Of a DNA stretch of 64,000 bases, positions 39,180-51,560 are shown in pieces. Source of the DNA: Promerops cafer. Lineage: Eukaryota; Chordata; Aves; Passeriformes; Nectariniidae. Numbering within the stretch: the first letter of the stretch is position 1; each line of letters begins with the position of its first letter. Where the stretch lies: NCBI GenBank assembly GCA_013398275.1, contig VZSE01013216.1, positions 1,447,917 to 1,511,916 of the forward strand, written 5' to 3'. The notes below the pieces were generated by a model. The model had not been told where the DNA came from and searched no databases. It saw only the letters and a list, made by a program, of their open reading frames with translations. The position numbers and the translations under genes are program-made.

Positions 39180-39660
39180 GCAATGTCTATTTTAAGAGAC
39201 CAGAAGAAAATTAAAAAATCAAATAAGAAGGAAGGAGAGAGGACTGACTAACAGTGAATAAGGCAGGAGAGGAAAACTAAGGGAAATACAACTGTTGTAG
39301 TCAGGTATGACATGGGGGTGAGCGGGGAGGAAATTAGAAAATAACTTGGTCTTCAAGAAGTCAGTGAGGACAAAACTGAGAACAACAAGGAAAAAAAGGC
39401 TTCAGTAGTAGGGGAGAGGAGAAAATATTATGGAAACTGTCCTGTCATGACAGGTCGGAAAAAAAGGGCAAGACAGCCAGCAGCAGACCTGGAAATAAAA
39501 TCTGATACTGAAACATGAGGAAGGGTAAATGAACCTTGCTTTGCAGTGTGCTTGGTTTCTGATGATGATAGGACATAGAGGAATGCAAGAAAAATAGCTG
39601 GATAATGAACCTGAGTCAGGGATGAATGATGAAGTGTTGGGAAGCTGGATATCATAGCTC
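39180..39660 (+). other. Purine-rich stretch with strand asymmetry
   Basis: For nearly 480 bases the plus strand is markedly rich in A and G, with repeated gaagg, ggggagagg and ggaaaaaaagg words but no simple period. Two minus-strand frames (39402-39665 and 39428-39655) lie here because the complement is pyrimidine-rich and stops are scarce. Inside it is the 14-base perfect palindrome CCTGTCATGACAGG at 39441-39454. The asymmetry may reflect an old retroelement or a transcribed segment. Confidence 0.5.
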
Positions 39661-42600
39661 TTCATTACAATGTTGTAACTGATAACTTTGTCAATCTCAT
39701 GTGGGAAGGCAGTGCTTCCTAAAGTTAAAATGGGCCTGATATCCTGCCAGGGTTGTGTGGATGCTTTGTACTGTACACCATAGATAGAACCTCCTGCAGC
39801 CCATGCAATCAGGGCCTTTAATTGATAGAAGCAACTCTTCTTTTAATCTGAGAAACCTTTAATAGCACCCCCTCTCAATTCTCATTTCTCACTCAATCAC
39901 TGTGCTTCAGTAAGTCTTCTCTTGTTCTGCTGCTGTGACTGCAGTTCACAGAACACTGGATTATGCTATAGTTACCCATGTCTATTTGGACATGCATTTT
40001 AACGGATAGTCTGGATATAACACCAGGTTAAATTCAGGGGCACACTCTAACTGATTGTGAAGCATAACACAGAAAAGACAGCATTCAAATGAGAGTTTGC
40101 TTGCTAACACTGCAAGCATATGAAATTCAAGAAACATATACCTACACTTTGTTCCTGTCCAGGATAAACAGGCCTGACTCACATTTGCTAATTGGACACC
40201 ACCAGCACCATCTCATGCAAACTTGACAAGCTACAGCTACTTAGATAAAAGAGACCTCACCCATCTGTTGGAAGACCAACATGTCCCAAGTCTAGAGGCT
40301 CCCTGCACATTTCCTGTTCCATGGTGCTTATACAGGGTTTTCACTTATTCATTGGTTTAGCAGCAAATAATACTTTTTCTGTTTGCTGAGGCTTCTATGC
40401 CTCCATATGCTGCACTCAGGGTTACACTCCAGGCAAACTCAAATCCATGAAATCCTAGCTAGATGTAGGGGGAAGTCATCAGACACAAAGAGCTCATATC
40501 ATTCTCAGCTTCCCAATGTTCTGTAACTTCATCCATTGTCAGGCCAGGGAGGGGGCCAAATGAGATCAGAGAGTGCCCAACAGCAAATTTATACTGGCTG
40601 CACTCACTGCCTTTTGCTGCCATGCAGTGTGGAGAGAGCATTCATCCAAGGAATAAGAACCATCTTTCAATAAGTGCCTTAAGAATATGCAAGTGTAAAA
40701 TTTTTCCAGGAAAAGCTATTCCAGTTTTGGGTCTCTAGTGGCACATGAGGCAGAGACAATGTCAGCTAAGAAAAACACAAGCAAAAGCAAAGATGTTCTA
40801 AATGATACACAAAATTCTAATTAAAATGTCTCAGCAAGAATTGAAATTTATTTGCCACTGATATTTTGACATGCATACTGAATTCAATGTGTAATCAGTG
40901 CTAATCCCTTCCAATGCTTACAATATCAGCAATGTCAATGCAGACCACAAGTAGAACTACACAAATAATGACGACAGCTCAGAAAGAAAATTTAGAAAGG
41001 TCCTTAAATATCATCCAAAACAATAGCAAGATTACAAGAAATTCTGTGACCCCAGAAAACTGTCTAGTTCTCCTTCAGGCCTGACTGAAATCTGCAGCTG
41101 GGTGCAGTACTTGTTCCTTTTATCAAGATATCCCCAGTAAGGAAACGTGTAAACACAACTGCTATAATTATTTCTATCTTAACAATAAAGATTCTTCATG
41201 CCTGCCTACAGTCCAGACCAGGACTTGTGTGTCTGCAGAAGCCTAATTCATTTGTTCTACTGGAAAAGAGAACACATATATTTTAAAGGGCTCACTTTTC
41301 TTGGTCCTGCTGCTTCATTTGCTCTTCATAAACAGATGTATGTGTACACTTTTAAGACCTCTTTGAATGCATATATGGTTTAATATGATAATTTGCTTAT
41401 AATTTAATTGATGCCAAAACAGAAGCACCTACAAACATTTTAAATGAGCCAGCTTGAGATTACCTGTTTATGTTGCTTTATTTTTAAAAATGTATCTCAA
41501 AAGCTTCCTTAAGAATCGGGGGCACCAGTTGAGCAATCAGTTAATGATTTTTATCATAATTACAAGATTTAGCATCTGTCAGACCAAAACCTGTTTCCCA
41601 AAGAACAGAAGGCCTGACCTTGACTGGAAAATAAATCTCAAGTCACAATTATGAAAATTATAATTTCTCCCTTTTACATGAAAAGCTTGCCAAGAAAGTT
41701 AAATTAATTTCAGAAATATGTAGGGACACTGCTGTTAAATTACATGGAAATCTGAATATAAAAATTCCTTCATGATCTTCTTCCAAAATATTCTAAAATC
41801 CAAGTCAAGCGTATTTTAATCTTGCGCTGGTACAGACCTGCTTGCTTCTCTAAAAGGCCACCAAAATGCCACTGAAGTTAAAATGGATGAGTTAACCTTT
41901 TGAAAAGTACTCACAGCACCACAATTATTCTGACCTTTGACTGTACAATCTTTTAACTTTCCTAGCTATTCATTTAATGCCCATTTGTAATTTTTAAAAT
42001 TATTACTACACGATTGAGAACGTTTTTTTGGCAATCCATCATCATGACATGTAGCAGTTTGCAACAAAGAAGTATTTTGGTACAGGCAGTTTTAATTATT
42101 TAACCAATAATAACTAAGGCAAGGACCTATATGTAGGGGAGGCAAAAACTACAAGAGGTGCGGAAGCCCACAGAGAATTACTGTGAAATGGTTTTACAAC
42201 CATCTTAATAAATAAAGCTGCTTTGATGGATAGATAGGTGCTGAGATTTTTTTTTTAAAAATAGAAACACAAAACCAAACACTTCCCACCTCCCCCGCAA
42301 AAAAATGATGTGGTTATGGCTCATCCTTCAGCAAGCAGAGAAGAAAGACTCACCTCTGCACCCTTGGAGACTTGACTTCAGCTCTAAGAACAGGGAAATG
42401 GTCTGGATTCCACTAAATCCTGTACAGATAAGGTAGAACAGGAATTCTTACCTAGATTCTGTTCATAATGAAATGGAACTTGCACTGACTAGCACTAAAG
42501 TGTTATCAACAGTCACGAAACAATAGTTTATCCCCCACTCCTTCCAAGTTTGGAGATTGATAAAGATTACCAGTAACCTGTCTCCTCCACTGACAACAAT

Positions 42601-45600
42601 TCTGTTCATCTTAATCAGCAGCCTCCTAGTTGAAGCACTGGTGACAGTACACTTTGGTCAGCAATGTGACTTCACAGCCCAAGTGATTTCTTGGGCACTT
42701 GTGCACCTCCAGAATACCTTTTCTACATGGCCTCCTCTCTTCAATGCAGAGAATCTAAGTTTGCAGGGCCATTTCAGAGAGACAACGCCCAGTGATTGAC
42801 AAAGTCAGAACACACAGCCCAAATCCCATGTTGAAACAAATTCATAACAGGAGAGGAAAAAGACTGTGATGCCAAAATGAAATATATAAATCAGATGTGA
42901 AACTATCACATTGAGCCAATAGAAGAACATAACAGCAGCACCAAAACAAAACTAGTATTTTTTACTAAGTTCCACTGGCTATGGCAGTACCTTTTAACCA
43001 ACTTCTTAGTAAGAAGCAGTGAGTAACCAACATTAAGTCTTAAAGTCACTCATGCACTGAAATATAAAGGCCAGAAGGCAAAAGCATCCAGAACTCAGCA
43101 GTTCTGTCACCTACATTTCTGTCAGCACTTCCTTATCACCTGGAATTTTTGAAACTGTAAAATAGAAAGATGTCAGTCTAAAAAGAATGCAAATTAAACA
43201 ACTTAAGCAAAGTAAGGCAAAATAATGTATCATGAGCCAACTGCTAGATATTGAGTAACTCTCAGCAACTGCAATGCACCAGCCCTGGGGGTAACAACAA
43301 AATCCATTTTAAACCACAACCAGTGTATGTAGCTATGTTTAAGAAAGTAGACTATTCAGACACCTTTTGATTAACAGTATTATTTTAACTGTTTCATAGG
43401 AATCTTAGAATAGCTCATTCTCTCTTACAGCAAGCTGAATGGATAATACTGTAGCTTAACCTTCCTACACAAAAGAAGCCTATACTCCGTTTTAAGTTAT
43501 TTTACTGCTACCATATTATTTACTGCAACTCTAATGTCTCTCCTTTATTTAACATTCTCCAGATATGCATTAAAAAGAAATCTGGGAGTTTACAGTGAAT
43601 ATCACTTCAGCATTAACTAATCTCCAGCACACAAGAACTGTGACAAGTCAGTCCTACATTCAAACTTAGAAGAGATTTTTGATGACTGAAGAAGCAATTA
43701 AACTTCCAAGAAGTTCACTGGAAACATGCTAACTTATACAAGAGGAAAAAAAAAATCCTAGAACCAAGACATTTCAGTGGAAGGGAAAAAGCAATCATTG
43801 AATTTTCTAAAGCAGTAAGAAAATTGACATGTAGGCAGGTTTAAATCACAGCAGAAATAAAGTAAATACCAAATGAGAAAAGCTGACTGCAGCATCCCAA
43901 TGGAAATGCCTTAAATTAAAGCAGAGAGATGCAAGACTGAGAAATTTGTAACAGTAACCTTTTGAGATCAGGTCGGCATTACAAAACTATTTGCAAAAGA
44001 TAACTAAACCTTCATCCTGTGTGCATGGTTCAGAATTCCTTCTCTGGCTGTTTGCAGTGTCTGAACAGCAGGAATCTAAAGCAGTCATTCATGAACATGA
44101 AGAGCTAGACTGAAAATTGATTATGTTAGGATGAAAAATGTTCTGAAGAACTTCTATTAGATATGTTATTAAATTATCAGATCAAATATATAAGGACATA
44201 GCCATAACATTAAATATAATATACTATGAAGTCCAGCATTTTTCCTTTTAATGGAACCTTGAAAATATGTCAAATATATCCCATATATTATTCATCAAAT
44301 TGACACCTTGTTGGCTGGCAGTTTTATACTTTTTAGTATATATTCAGAATATGTATTTCTGACAATTGTTTAAAAAGAAAAGGTCTTGTCAGGTGTGCAC
44401 TGATGAAAACTACCACCTAAATATTTACTCCTGCCTACAGCATTGGTAGATTAAAGCAGCACTACCTCTAGACTGCACTGTCCCTTTCAAGTGCATCAAA
44501 GTAAGAAAAGAGAAAGAGCACCGGAAGTTGGGCATTTTTAATGAGAATTTGCCAATTTGTCAAAATCAAACCATTATGTAGAGAATTGAATGATTTCAAA
44601 AAAATTACAGCAGAATTCAAAAGCAGATCTTCAGAGGAAGCTAAGAAATCCAGCTTGTCACAAGGAAGTTTCCCTGGTTTTCTGTCAGCACATTTACCCA
44701 CTTAGCCAGCAACTTGCTGAAGGCTAAAACACAGAAATTAGCCCAGTCTGAAACATGCAGGTGTTTCATTTACCATCTCTTCACACACTGTATCAAGCAT
44801 AAGACTGAATAACTTAAATGTAAAGACACTGAAATTAAAAATGCCCAATATATAATACTTCCAAAATGAAAGAAGTTCTTAATTGATTTCTGACATTATC
44901 CATCAGGCTATATTTAAGTTGAGTTAGGCCACTGGAAACTTTTTCCAAACTTAAAATTGTCATGCGTTGTTACAGTTTCATTGGCTAAAATGGCTAAATA
45001 ACATTGGGAGCAGCATCACCATTTCACTTTGCAAATAACTGCTATTAGGGTCTTACGTACAGAGACATAACAAGAGCAACATAGGTAATTACTGATATCT
45101 AAAATTAAGAGATAATACAGTTTTTCTATAACTTTACAATTCAATATAACTTGACCTTTTGATCTTCTGTATGAGAAATTGTGTTACTCCTGGTCTTAAG
45201 TAGTGCTTACTATTATCTGCAAAGGTGGGTAAACTGTTCCATTTATTCAGAACCAAGGGTGACTGGCTCAAAGCATAAACAGAAACAGTTCTCTAACTGG
45301 CAAGACCAGTGCCAGAAATTTAAGATGTTGTCTTAAGATTTTCTGACAAAACACAAACAGATATTGGGGGGGACTGAGGCAAAAACAGTGTTAAGTTCAT
45401 CTACCTTCTTTCTGTTCTGTGTAAGAACGTTACAGTTTACCAGTGAAAAGATCAGCATTTGGGAATTAGCAGATAAGAAGAGAAAACCTGCCAGGCACTC
45501 TAGATGTCAGTTTCTGCTACCCAGAACTGAAAAGCTTTTATCTTATTCTTTGTTGCAGTCAAAAGAGATGAGCATGCTTCTCTTGCTCCTAGCAGTGGAG

Positions 45601-46959
45601 AGGGCCCAAGAATATATTCAATTGAAGCTTTTTTTTTTTTTGCCCTGGTCCTACATGCTTAAAAGCAAAGAGTTTACAGTTGCCTGTTCATGCATTCTAT
45701 GCATATTTCAGAACCTGTCTTGTAATGAACATTACATGTACTAGGTTTCTATGCACAAGATTTTCCACTAGAAGAAAAGAATTTTGATCACAGTCCATTG
45801 CGAGAGGTGAAAAATAATGGAACAGTTTTTTCAGGGATAGAATTCTAGTTCACTAATAACAACATGTATCCTTCTTATTAAACAGCAAATTCATCCAGCC
45901 CTAGCATAACATTCACAGGCATAACAGCAGTAAGAATGCACAGTAAGATCTCAAGTAATACTACTATTCCCTTCTTAAACACTGTAGAGACAAGAAATCC
46001 AAATCTTAGACATGGAACACATTAATCTAGAAATCTAAACTATGTTAAAAATAGGAAAATATAAAAATCATAAGAAAGCAAACCTTTCAAAAAAGCTTTT
46101 CAGGAACTGGAATGTGGTAAGTGCTTCTGGAAGTTGAGAAAAAAGTAGTTCTCAAGGACATATGCTAAACTATCATTTATCATTCTCTCTAAATGTGATA
46201 TAGATTTATGGTTAATAACACATTCTACTCTCAGTGGTATACAAACTGGGATCTGAAAGTAATACAGTCAGTTATAAAACCAGCCTATCTCTTTATACCA
46301 TGAGGGAAGAAATATCATCTCAAAATTGCATTTTGGCTTTATTGCATATAAAAATGTAAGAAAAGCACAAAAATCTACCAGTTATTGATAATCACAGATG
46401 AATTTATGGATTCACAAACTATAAGTCCTGTGAATTTCCCAAGGAATGTTATTTTACTATTTATTCATTTCTGTAGAACCCCAATTCCTGAATAATTTAT
46501 TCCAGTAAGACATTTTAGAAATAATTTTTACTGATAAATGTTACCATGGAAAAAAACATCCTTTTTATTTCTGTGCAGTGTGTGACTCTAGTAATGGAAT
46601 TCTTCTACTGTTCTGCTTAGAAGTGTTTTAGTGTAATAAATATTTATATATATATTCCTAATTTTCAGAATGATTTCTCACAAAAACTTTATAAATAGTG
46701 AGAAATCATTGCACCACAGGGGTGCACTCATTCCATTTACAGGTAACTAATTAAAAGCCAAGAAAGCCTAAAGAAACTTCCCATAACACTAAAGTTTCAC
46801 TTTCTCTTGAATGATCTTCAACCAATAAATACCTCCATATTCACTCTGTAGCACGTAAGTAGGATATAACCACTTATGATGGTTAGGGATCCACCAAAGA
46901 TGGTAATCCAGAAGCAGCATTCACCCCTTTGGCATGAAAGCCCAAATGCACTGAAAGTA
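39661..46959. other. Unique non-coding sequence
   Basis: A long AT-rich stretch with no recognised gene. A short piece near 40990-41030 ('gaaaggtccttaaatatcatcca') resembles the start of a minus-strand CR1 3' end but is too short to call. A T-run lies at 45629-45641. Frames at 39982-40182, 40459-40641, 42557-42799, 44468-44701 and 45364-45744 (126 codons, partly through the T-run) are unrecognised. Confidence 0.6.
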
Positions 46960-47092
46960 CACCTTCCATCCTTGCAAACAGCCAAAACCAGTCTGGATGT
47001 GGTCAGGGCAAATAATTCTAGGTGGCCCTGAGGTTGGACCAGTTGATCTCCAGAGATCCCTTCCAACTTCCACTATTGTGAGATTCTGTGAA
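46960..47092 (+). mobile_element. CR1 LINE, 5'-truncated 3' end (plus strand)
   Basis: Recognisable CR1 3' UTR words occur in order: 'ccagtctggatgtggtcagg', 'ggccctgaggttggaccag', 'gatctccagagatcccttcc' and a terminal 'attgtgagattctgtg' corresponding to the CR1 end. It differs from the copy at 31094 ('ccagagatcccttcc' here, 'cttagaggtctttt' there), so the two belong to different subfamilies. An overlapping minus-strand frame and part of the plus-strand frame at 46997-47221 are by-products. The left edge is approximate. Confidence 0.9.
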
Positions 47093-47519
47093 AATGGGAG
47101 CTGTAAACCCCTCTTGTTAAAGCACAGTGAAACATGCAGCTGTTACTACCAGAAATTGGTACCTCACTTTATGTGGTACTTGAAAAATGAGAACTTGGGC
47201 CATGCTCTTCTCATCCATTAGCTGTGACTACCCAGTCTGTCCCAGCTACCTGTGTGCAGTCCAGCCCAGGACCCAGCACACACCTGGGGATATGCTTACC
47301 TTCAGATACACAAATAGTCCAGCACAGTCAACCAGCACTTTTGTATGCTTGAAGGCAAATACACCCTTTCATTTATTTTAGATAAATGCCTTTAGAACAA
47401 CATGGTGCTTAGGATTTAAAATTTACTAGAGTTTATTACTCTTGTGAGCAGTATCCGCATTTTGAACTCAGAATCTGTCATATTAAAATAACACAAATCC
47501 AGTGAGAAAAAAAAAAATC
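47093..47519. other. Unique non-coding sequence
   Basis: Includes a moderately GC-rich patch at 47200-47300. No gene or named repeat was recognised. Confidence 0.6.
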
Positions 47520-47830
47520 ACACACTGATTCAAAGTCAGCACATGATCTCAACAGTAAATTTGTGGAAATGATTAATAATTTACTTGCCATTCATAATTT
47601 ACTTCAAATTTTTTTGACTTTTTTACTTACTAATGAAACGTCTATGAGTGGATCACAATTTTCTCATATTTATTATTCATTACAACAGTTTGCTGAATAA
47701 TTTCTGCTAACAGTTCCTCTTTTGTAGCTCAATCCCATTGTGAATGTTTATTATTCAAAATTTAGTCTGTGAAACTAATTAAGCCATGTATTAGACTTTG
47801 TTCAGTGTTTGCCTGAACATTATTCTTATA
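47520..47830. promoter_or_regulatory. Conserved-element-like stretch (candidate enhancer)
   Basis: AT-rich but compositionally varied sequence with many homeodomain-type cores (gattaataattt, cattcataattta, tttattattcatt, aactaattaagcc) and a 'ccattgtgaatg' word close to a SOX site. No frame is open for long and no repeat is present. Conservation is inferred from texture only. Confidence 0.2.
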
Positions 47831-50800
47831 ACCAGTATGAGTTCTCCAATATCCTCCTCTCAAGTATGAACTTAAATTGTGTTCTTCAATGAACACTCCT
47901 GTAAAGTTCCTTTACTAAAATATTAATCAAAAGCAAGCATGAAACAACTGATTTTTAAAATCTGTATAAATATTGGGGGTTATTTTGTCTTCAGGGCCAA
48001 CTAAGCCTACCAATAAAAGATAGCACAATCTCAATTACTGACCTGCTAAAATGACTGAACAAGAAGATCCTACTCTTCTCCTCCTAGTCAAAATAAGGAA
48101 CACCGTAGTAGCAAAAGTAGATGCTTTTTTTTGCATGTTTCTTGTATCCAGTTTTTCCAAGTATTCCAAGCACTGCTTAAAGCAATATGGCAATAATTTA
48201 TTTAATTCCTACATCATTGCAGGGTGACTCTAAAACTGCCAGGATTTTACTGGGAAGGAGAAGAGGAAAAGGGAAATATACAAAATGAAACTGTACAGTT
48301 TACACATTACACACCTCTTCCAGAGCCCCAGAATTTTCACAAAACCAACCTCCACATATTTGTAGGGATTCCCATCACATGCCAAGAACTTAAAGCCTTT
48401 TCACAGCGTTCTTCTGGTTTTATTACAGACTTTTGAGACTTGGCATACATCTGCTCATGTCTTCAGACTTCTTGCAGTCTGAAGGACCCAACAGTTTTTT
48501 GAAAACCCTCATTTAGCAGCTGGGACTTAAAGGTAAACACCAGGTATTGAGAGATACGCAATGAATACGAGAGACCTGCCATTGCTGAAAGGCAGCAGGG
48601 TTCCAGAGCTCCTTTACGAATTTGAGAGACGTAAAATATTTGCTCGACTACACATGGTCACCCAGCAACACACATCAAATTACTGCTCAGGACTGTAGCA
48701 CTAAGAAGTAGAACTGAAATAATATCAAAATGGCACACAAACTCACAAAAACCTTTCTGCAGAGGGATGAATTTTACACTGACTCACTCCCTGGTTAATT
48801 AACCTGAACTCAAAGGCAGTAATAGTATTAATACTAGCAACGATCTGATTCAAAATTCAATGATTGCTAGAATTAATAGTTTCACTGGATTTTAAAGAAA
48901 CCATTCAGAATTTGTCTCTTTGGGAAACAACTTTTTCAAAACGTATAAAGGAAAAATTATCTTTTTAAATTTTGCTCTATTTCCACTAGTGGATACTAAG
49001 ACAACTTAGCCATATCTTCCTTTCCAGAAAAGATCTCACATTTTCTCATGGAATTGCTAGTTACATTTTCTTACCAGTGTGTTTTAATCTTTGTGTTAGT
49101 GCCGCTCTTATTTACAAAATGGGAATGGTGCAGTGGGAAAAGTGTTTTAGAATGAAAAAGGATTTGAAGCACAATACTGATTTAGAATAGGGGAAAAATA
49201 CCATAATTGGAATACATTTAACGAGGAAAAAAGATCAGGATGGAAAAGTTATTTGGGGTTTTTTTTGTCAAAAATATTTTGAGATATTTTTGTATTAATT
49301 TTGCACAGATAACTCTTGGCGTGGATGAAGCCACAGACAACAGCGCACACAGGGAACTGTAATGCATTTCCTGTCATTGAGCTAGCCACAGTTAAACCAC
49401 ATGCTGCTAGTGAAAGCTATGTTATAAACTACTCCATGCACTTTGCTGCAATTTCTGAAAATTCAAAATTTTTACAGCCTCATTAAGGAAGCTTCTTGTC
49501 TAACATAGGTATCTTTAACTCAATTTTGATGTCAGCTCCTGAGCAACAGCAAGGTACCACTACAGCAACTTCACTTTAGATTGTGCTGTCACTGGATTTA
49601 ACGTTCATACTACGTTTTTTAAGACACGGTGAATGCCAGTGAATCTTGCAATGAATTTCCAAGAGGCTATGAAGAAACACATCACTTTCACTATAGAAGC
49701 AAAAAAAAAGCTTTAGTGAGTGCCTATGTAAGATCAAGAAAAATGTTCAAAGTACTTTAATATGGTTGTTCTTTAAAAGAAAAATAACAATGATTTCTAG
49801 TACAGATACAACTATTTGTTCACAAGACGTCAGACCTTATATCTCCTTTCCAAATACTTTATACAGTATGGGTACCCGATGGTCTATTAGCTTAGACTTC
49901 CTCAGGTGCATTTACTGACCACTTTAGGTCATCAGGCAGTGGAGATAAAGTGCTAAAAGCAAAATACATATCTGGGGATTTTTTCCTTTGCTCCTACTTA
50001 TGGTTCCCTTTAGAAATATAAGAGTTAGCAGGGAAAACTGCTACTTTTGAAATAAATTCCAGTGGTCCAGTGAATCGAACCTCCTTGAGGTTTGTTCTTC
50101 TCTGTGCTGCTGGACAGGTTCATCAGGACAATCTGTATCTGTCAGCAGTTCTTCAAAAACCTTTTAGTAAGCCTGCAATAGTACTGCCATACAGATGTAG
50201 ATAAGTGACACTGATTATAGAAAGAAAATTCTACCAAGCTTACTTGCAATTGCTGGTGAAGAATACACACAGAATTAATGTGTATGCTTCACTGGAAAAA
50301 AGAGTGGTATTTTATTTATTATGAATCTCAGACATTTGGGACTTTAATCTTCCAGGACAGAGTTATTTTTCCTTGGGTTATAGAAAGAGTTTTAAAACCA
50401 GTTACATGTTTTCAATTTTGCAGTCTTCTTTCCTGAGCATTAAAGCAAAATCCATGAAGTTAACAAAAACTAATAATATCTAACTGGCTGACACTGCTGC
50501 AGGTCTATAATTGTACATCACCTTGCAACTCTACATTACCTAAATGATTTCTTTTTCCTTTTGGCAATCTACTGAATAATTCCAACACTGTTGAAGGATT
50601 ACTTCTAGAGAAATAATTCTTATTACAATATTGTACAGAAACTAAAAATTCTTATTCAGATATAGACAATATTTTGCTGAAAGACATTTAATATTAGTTT
50701 AGAACCACCTTACTGACAGCTGCTCAGCAGGACAAAATCTCTTCATTTGATTAGAGTCTTCAGGCAGTCTCATGGAAGTTGTTACTGGGAAAGACTAATT

Positions 50801-51239
50801 AGGGTACTCCCTCTCTTCCACCTTCAGTAATGGGTTTATCTAAATGTGCAAGGAGGCTTTCTTTTAATGTTTTTAATCTACATATATATAGAGGGGGGTT
50901 AAAACTAGAGGTCCCTTTTAACCCAAACTAGTCTATCATTTATGAAGGGTATGGGTATACTAATACAAAAACTGACAAAGGATAAATACAAAACAAAACT
51001 GTGACATTTTACAAAACTAAGTAGTTGCATAAAATTGAAAAATAGCAGAAACTCTGAATGATAGTTTAAAAGATACTGTTAGTAAAACAGTTGCTTCAGG
51101 GTGCAGTTCAATATGATTTATTGACTTTTTTGGTAGCACCATCTCTATTTAGCTGTAATAAACTACAGATTATAGCACCATGTCACATGAAAAGGGGAGA
51201 TTTTCTTTACCCTTTCCTTTACTCCACTCTTCGTATTTG
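47831..51239. other. Unique non-coding sequence
   Basis: AT-rich. Bases 48780-48900 and 49310-49560 also have a conserved-element texture (for example 'ctggttaattaacctg' and 'ctgtaatgcatttcctgtc'), but I would not call them individually. Frame 48224-48436 is unrecognised. Confidence 0.6.
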
Positions 51240-51560
51240 TCTGTCAGTACCCCAGGAAAGCAAAGCTCCTTGTGCCCAACCAGTCTGTCAGTGTCCTGTT
51301 AGGGACACCCTTCGCTGAGCAGTCCTGCTGGATCGGAGGGTGGCTCCACTGACTTACTGAGGGACACACCTAGACCCTAAGGGAAACCCTTCAGCAGGTC
51401 CTTCCACTTCATGACCACTTAGTGAGCGTTCCTCTTTACTTGACTATGTTGCCCCCTGCCAAGGGCTGCCAGTGCCCGTGAAGGACTCATGCCAGCAGTT
51501 GACAGAGTAACACTCTTTCCTAATAAAAATTGTGACAGGTTAAGGTTCCAGGATTCTCAG
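51240..51560 (+). mobile_element. GC-richer block, possible LTR remnant
   Basis: About 320 bases clearly richer in G and C than the flanks. It contains a perfect hairpin, gtgtcc (51291-51296) and ggacac (51303-51308), and a further 'gagggacaca' word. Near its right side an AATAAA occurs in 'cctaataaaaattgtgac'. This composition and a late polyadenylation signal would fit a decayed avian endogenous-retrovirus LTR, but I find no clear TG...CA ends or target duplication and cannot name a family. Confidence 0.2.

Noticed and set aside
40990..41030. Possible fourth CR1 fragment on the minus strand
   Set aside because: Only about 25 bases resemble the CR1 end and no following CR1 words appear in order.
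45364..45744. 126-codon plus-strand ORF
   Set aside because: Length is within what chance gives at this base composition, it runs through a T-run (Phe repeat), and no domain or splice context is seen.
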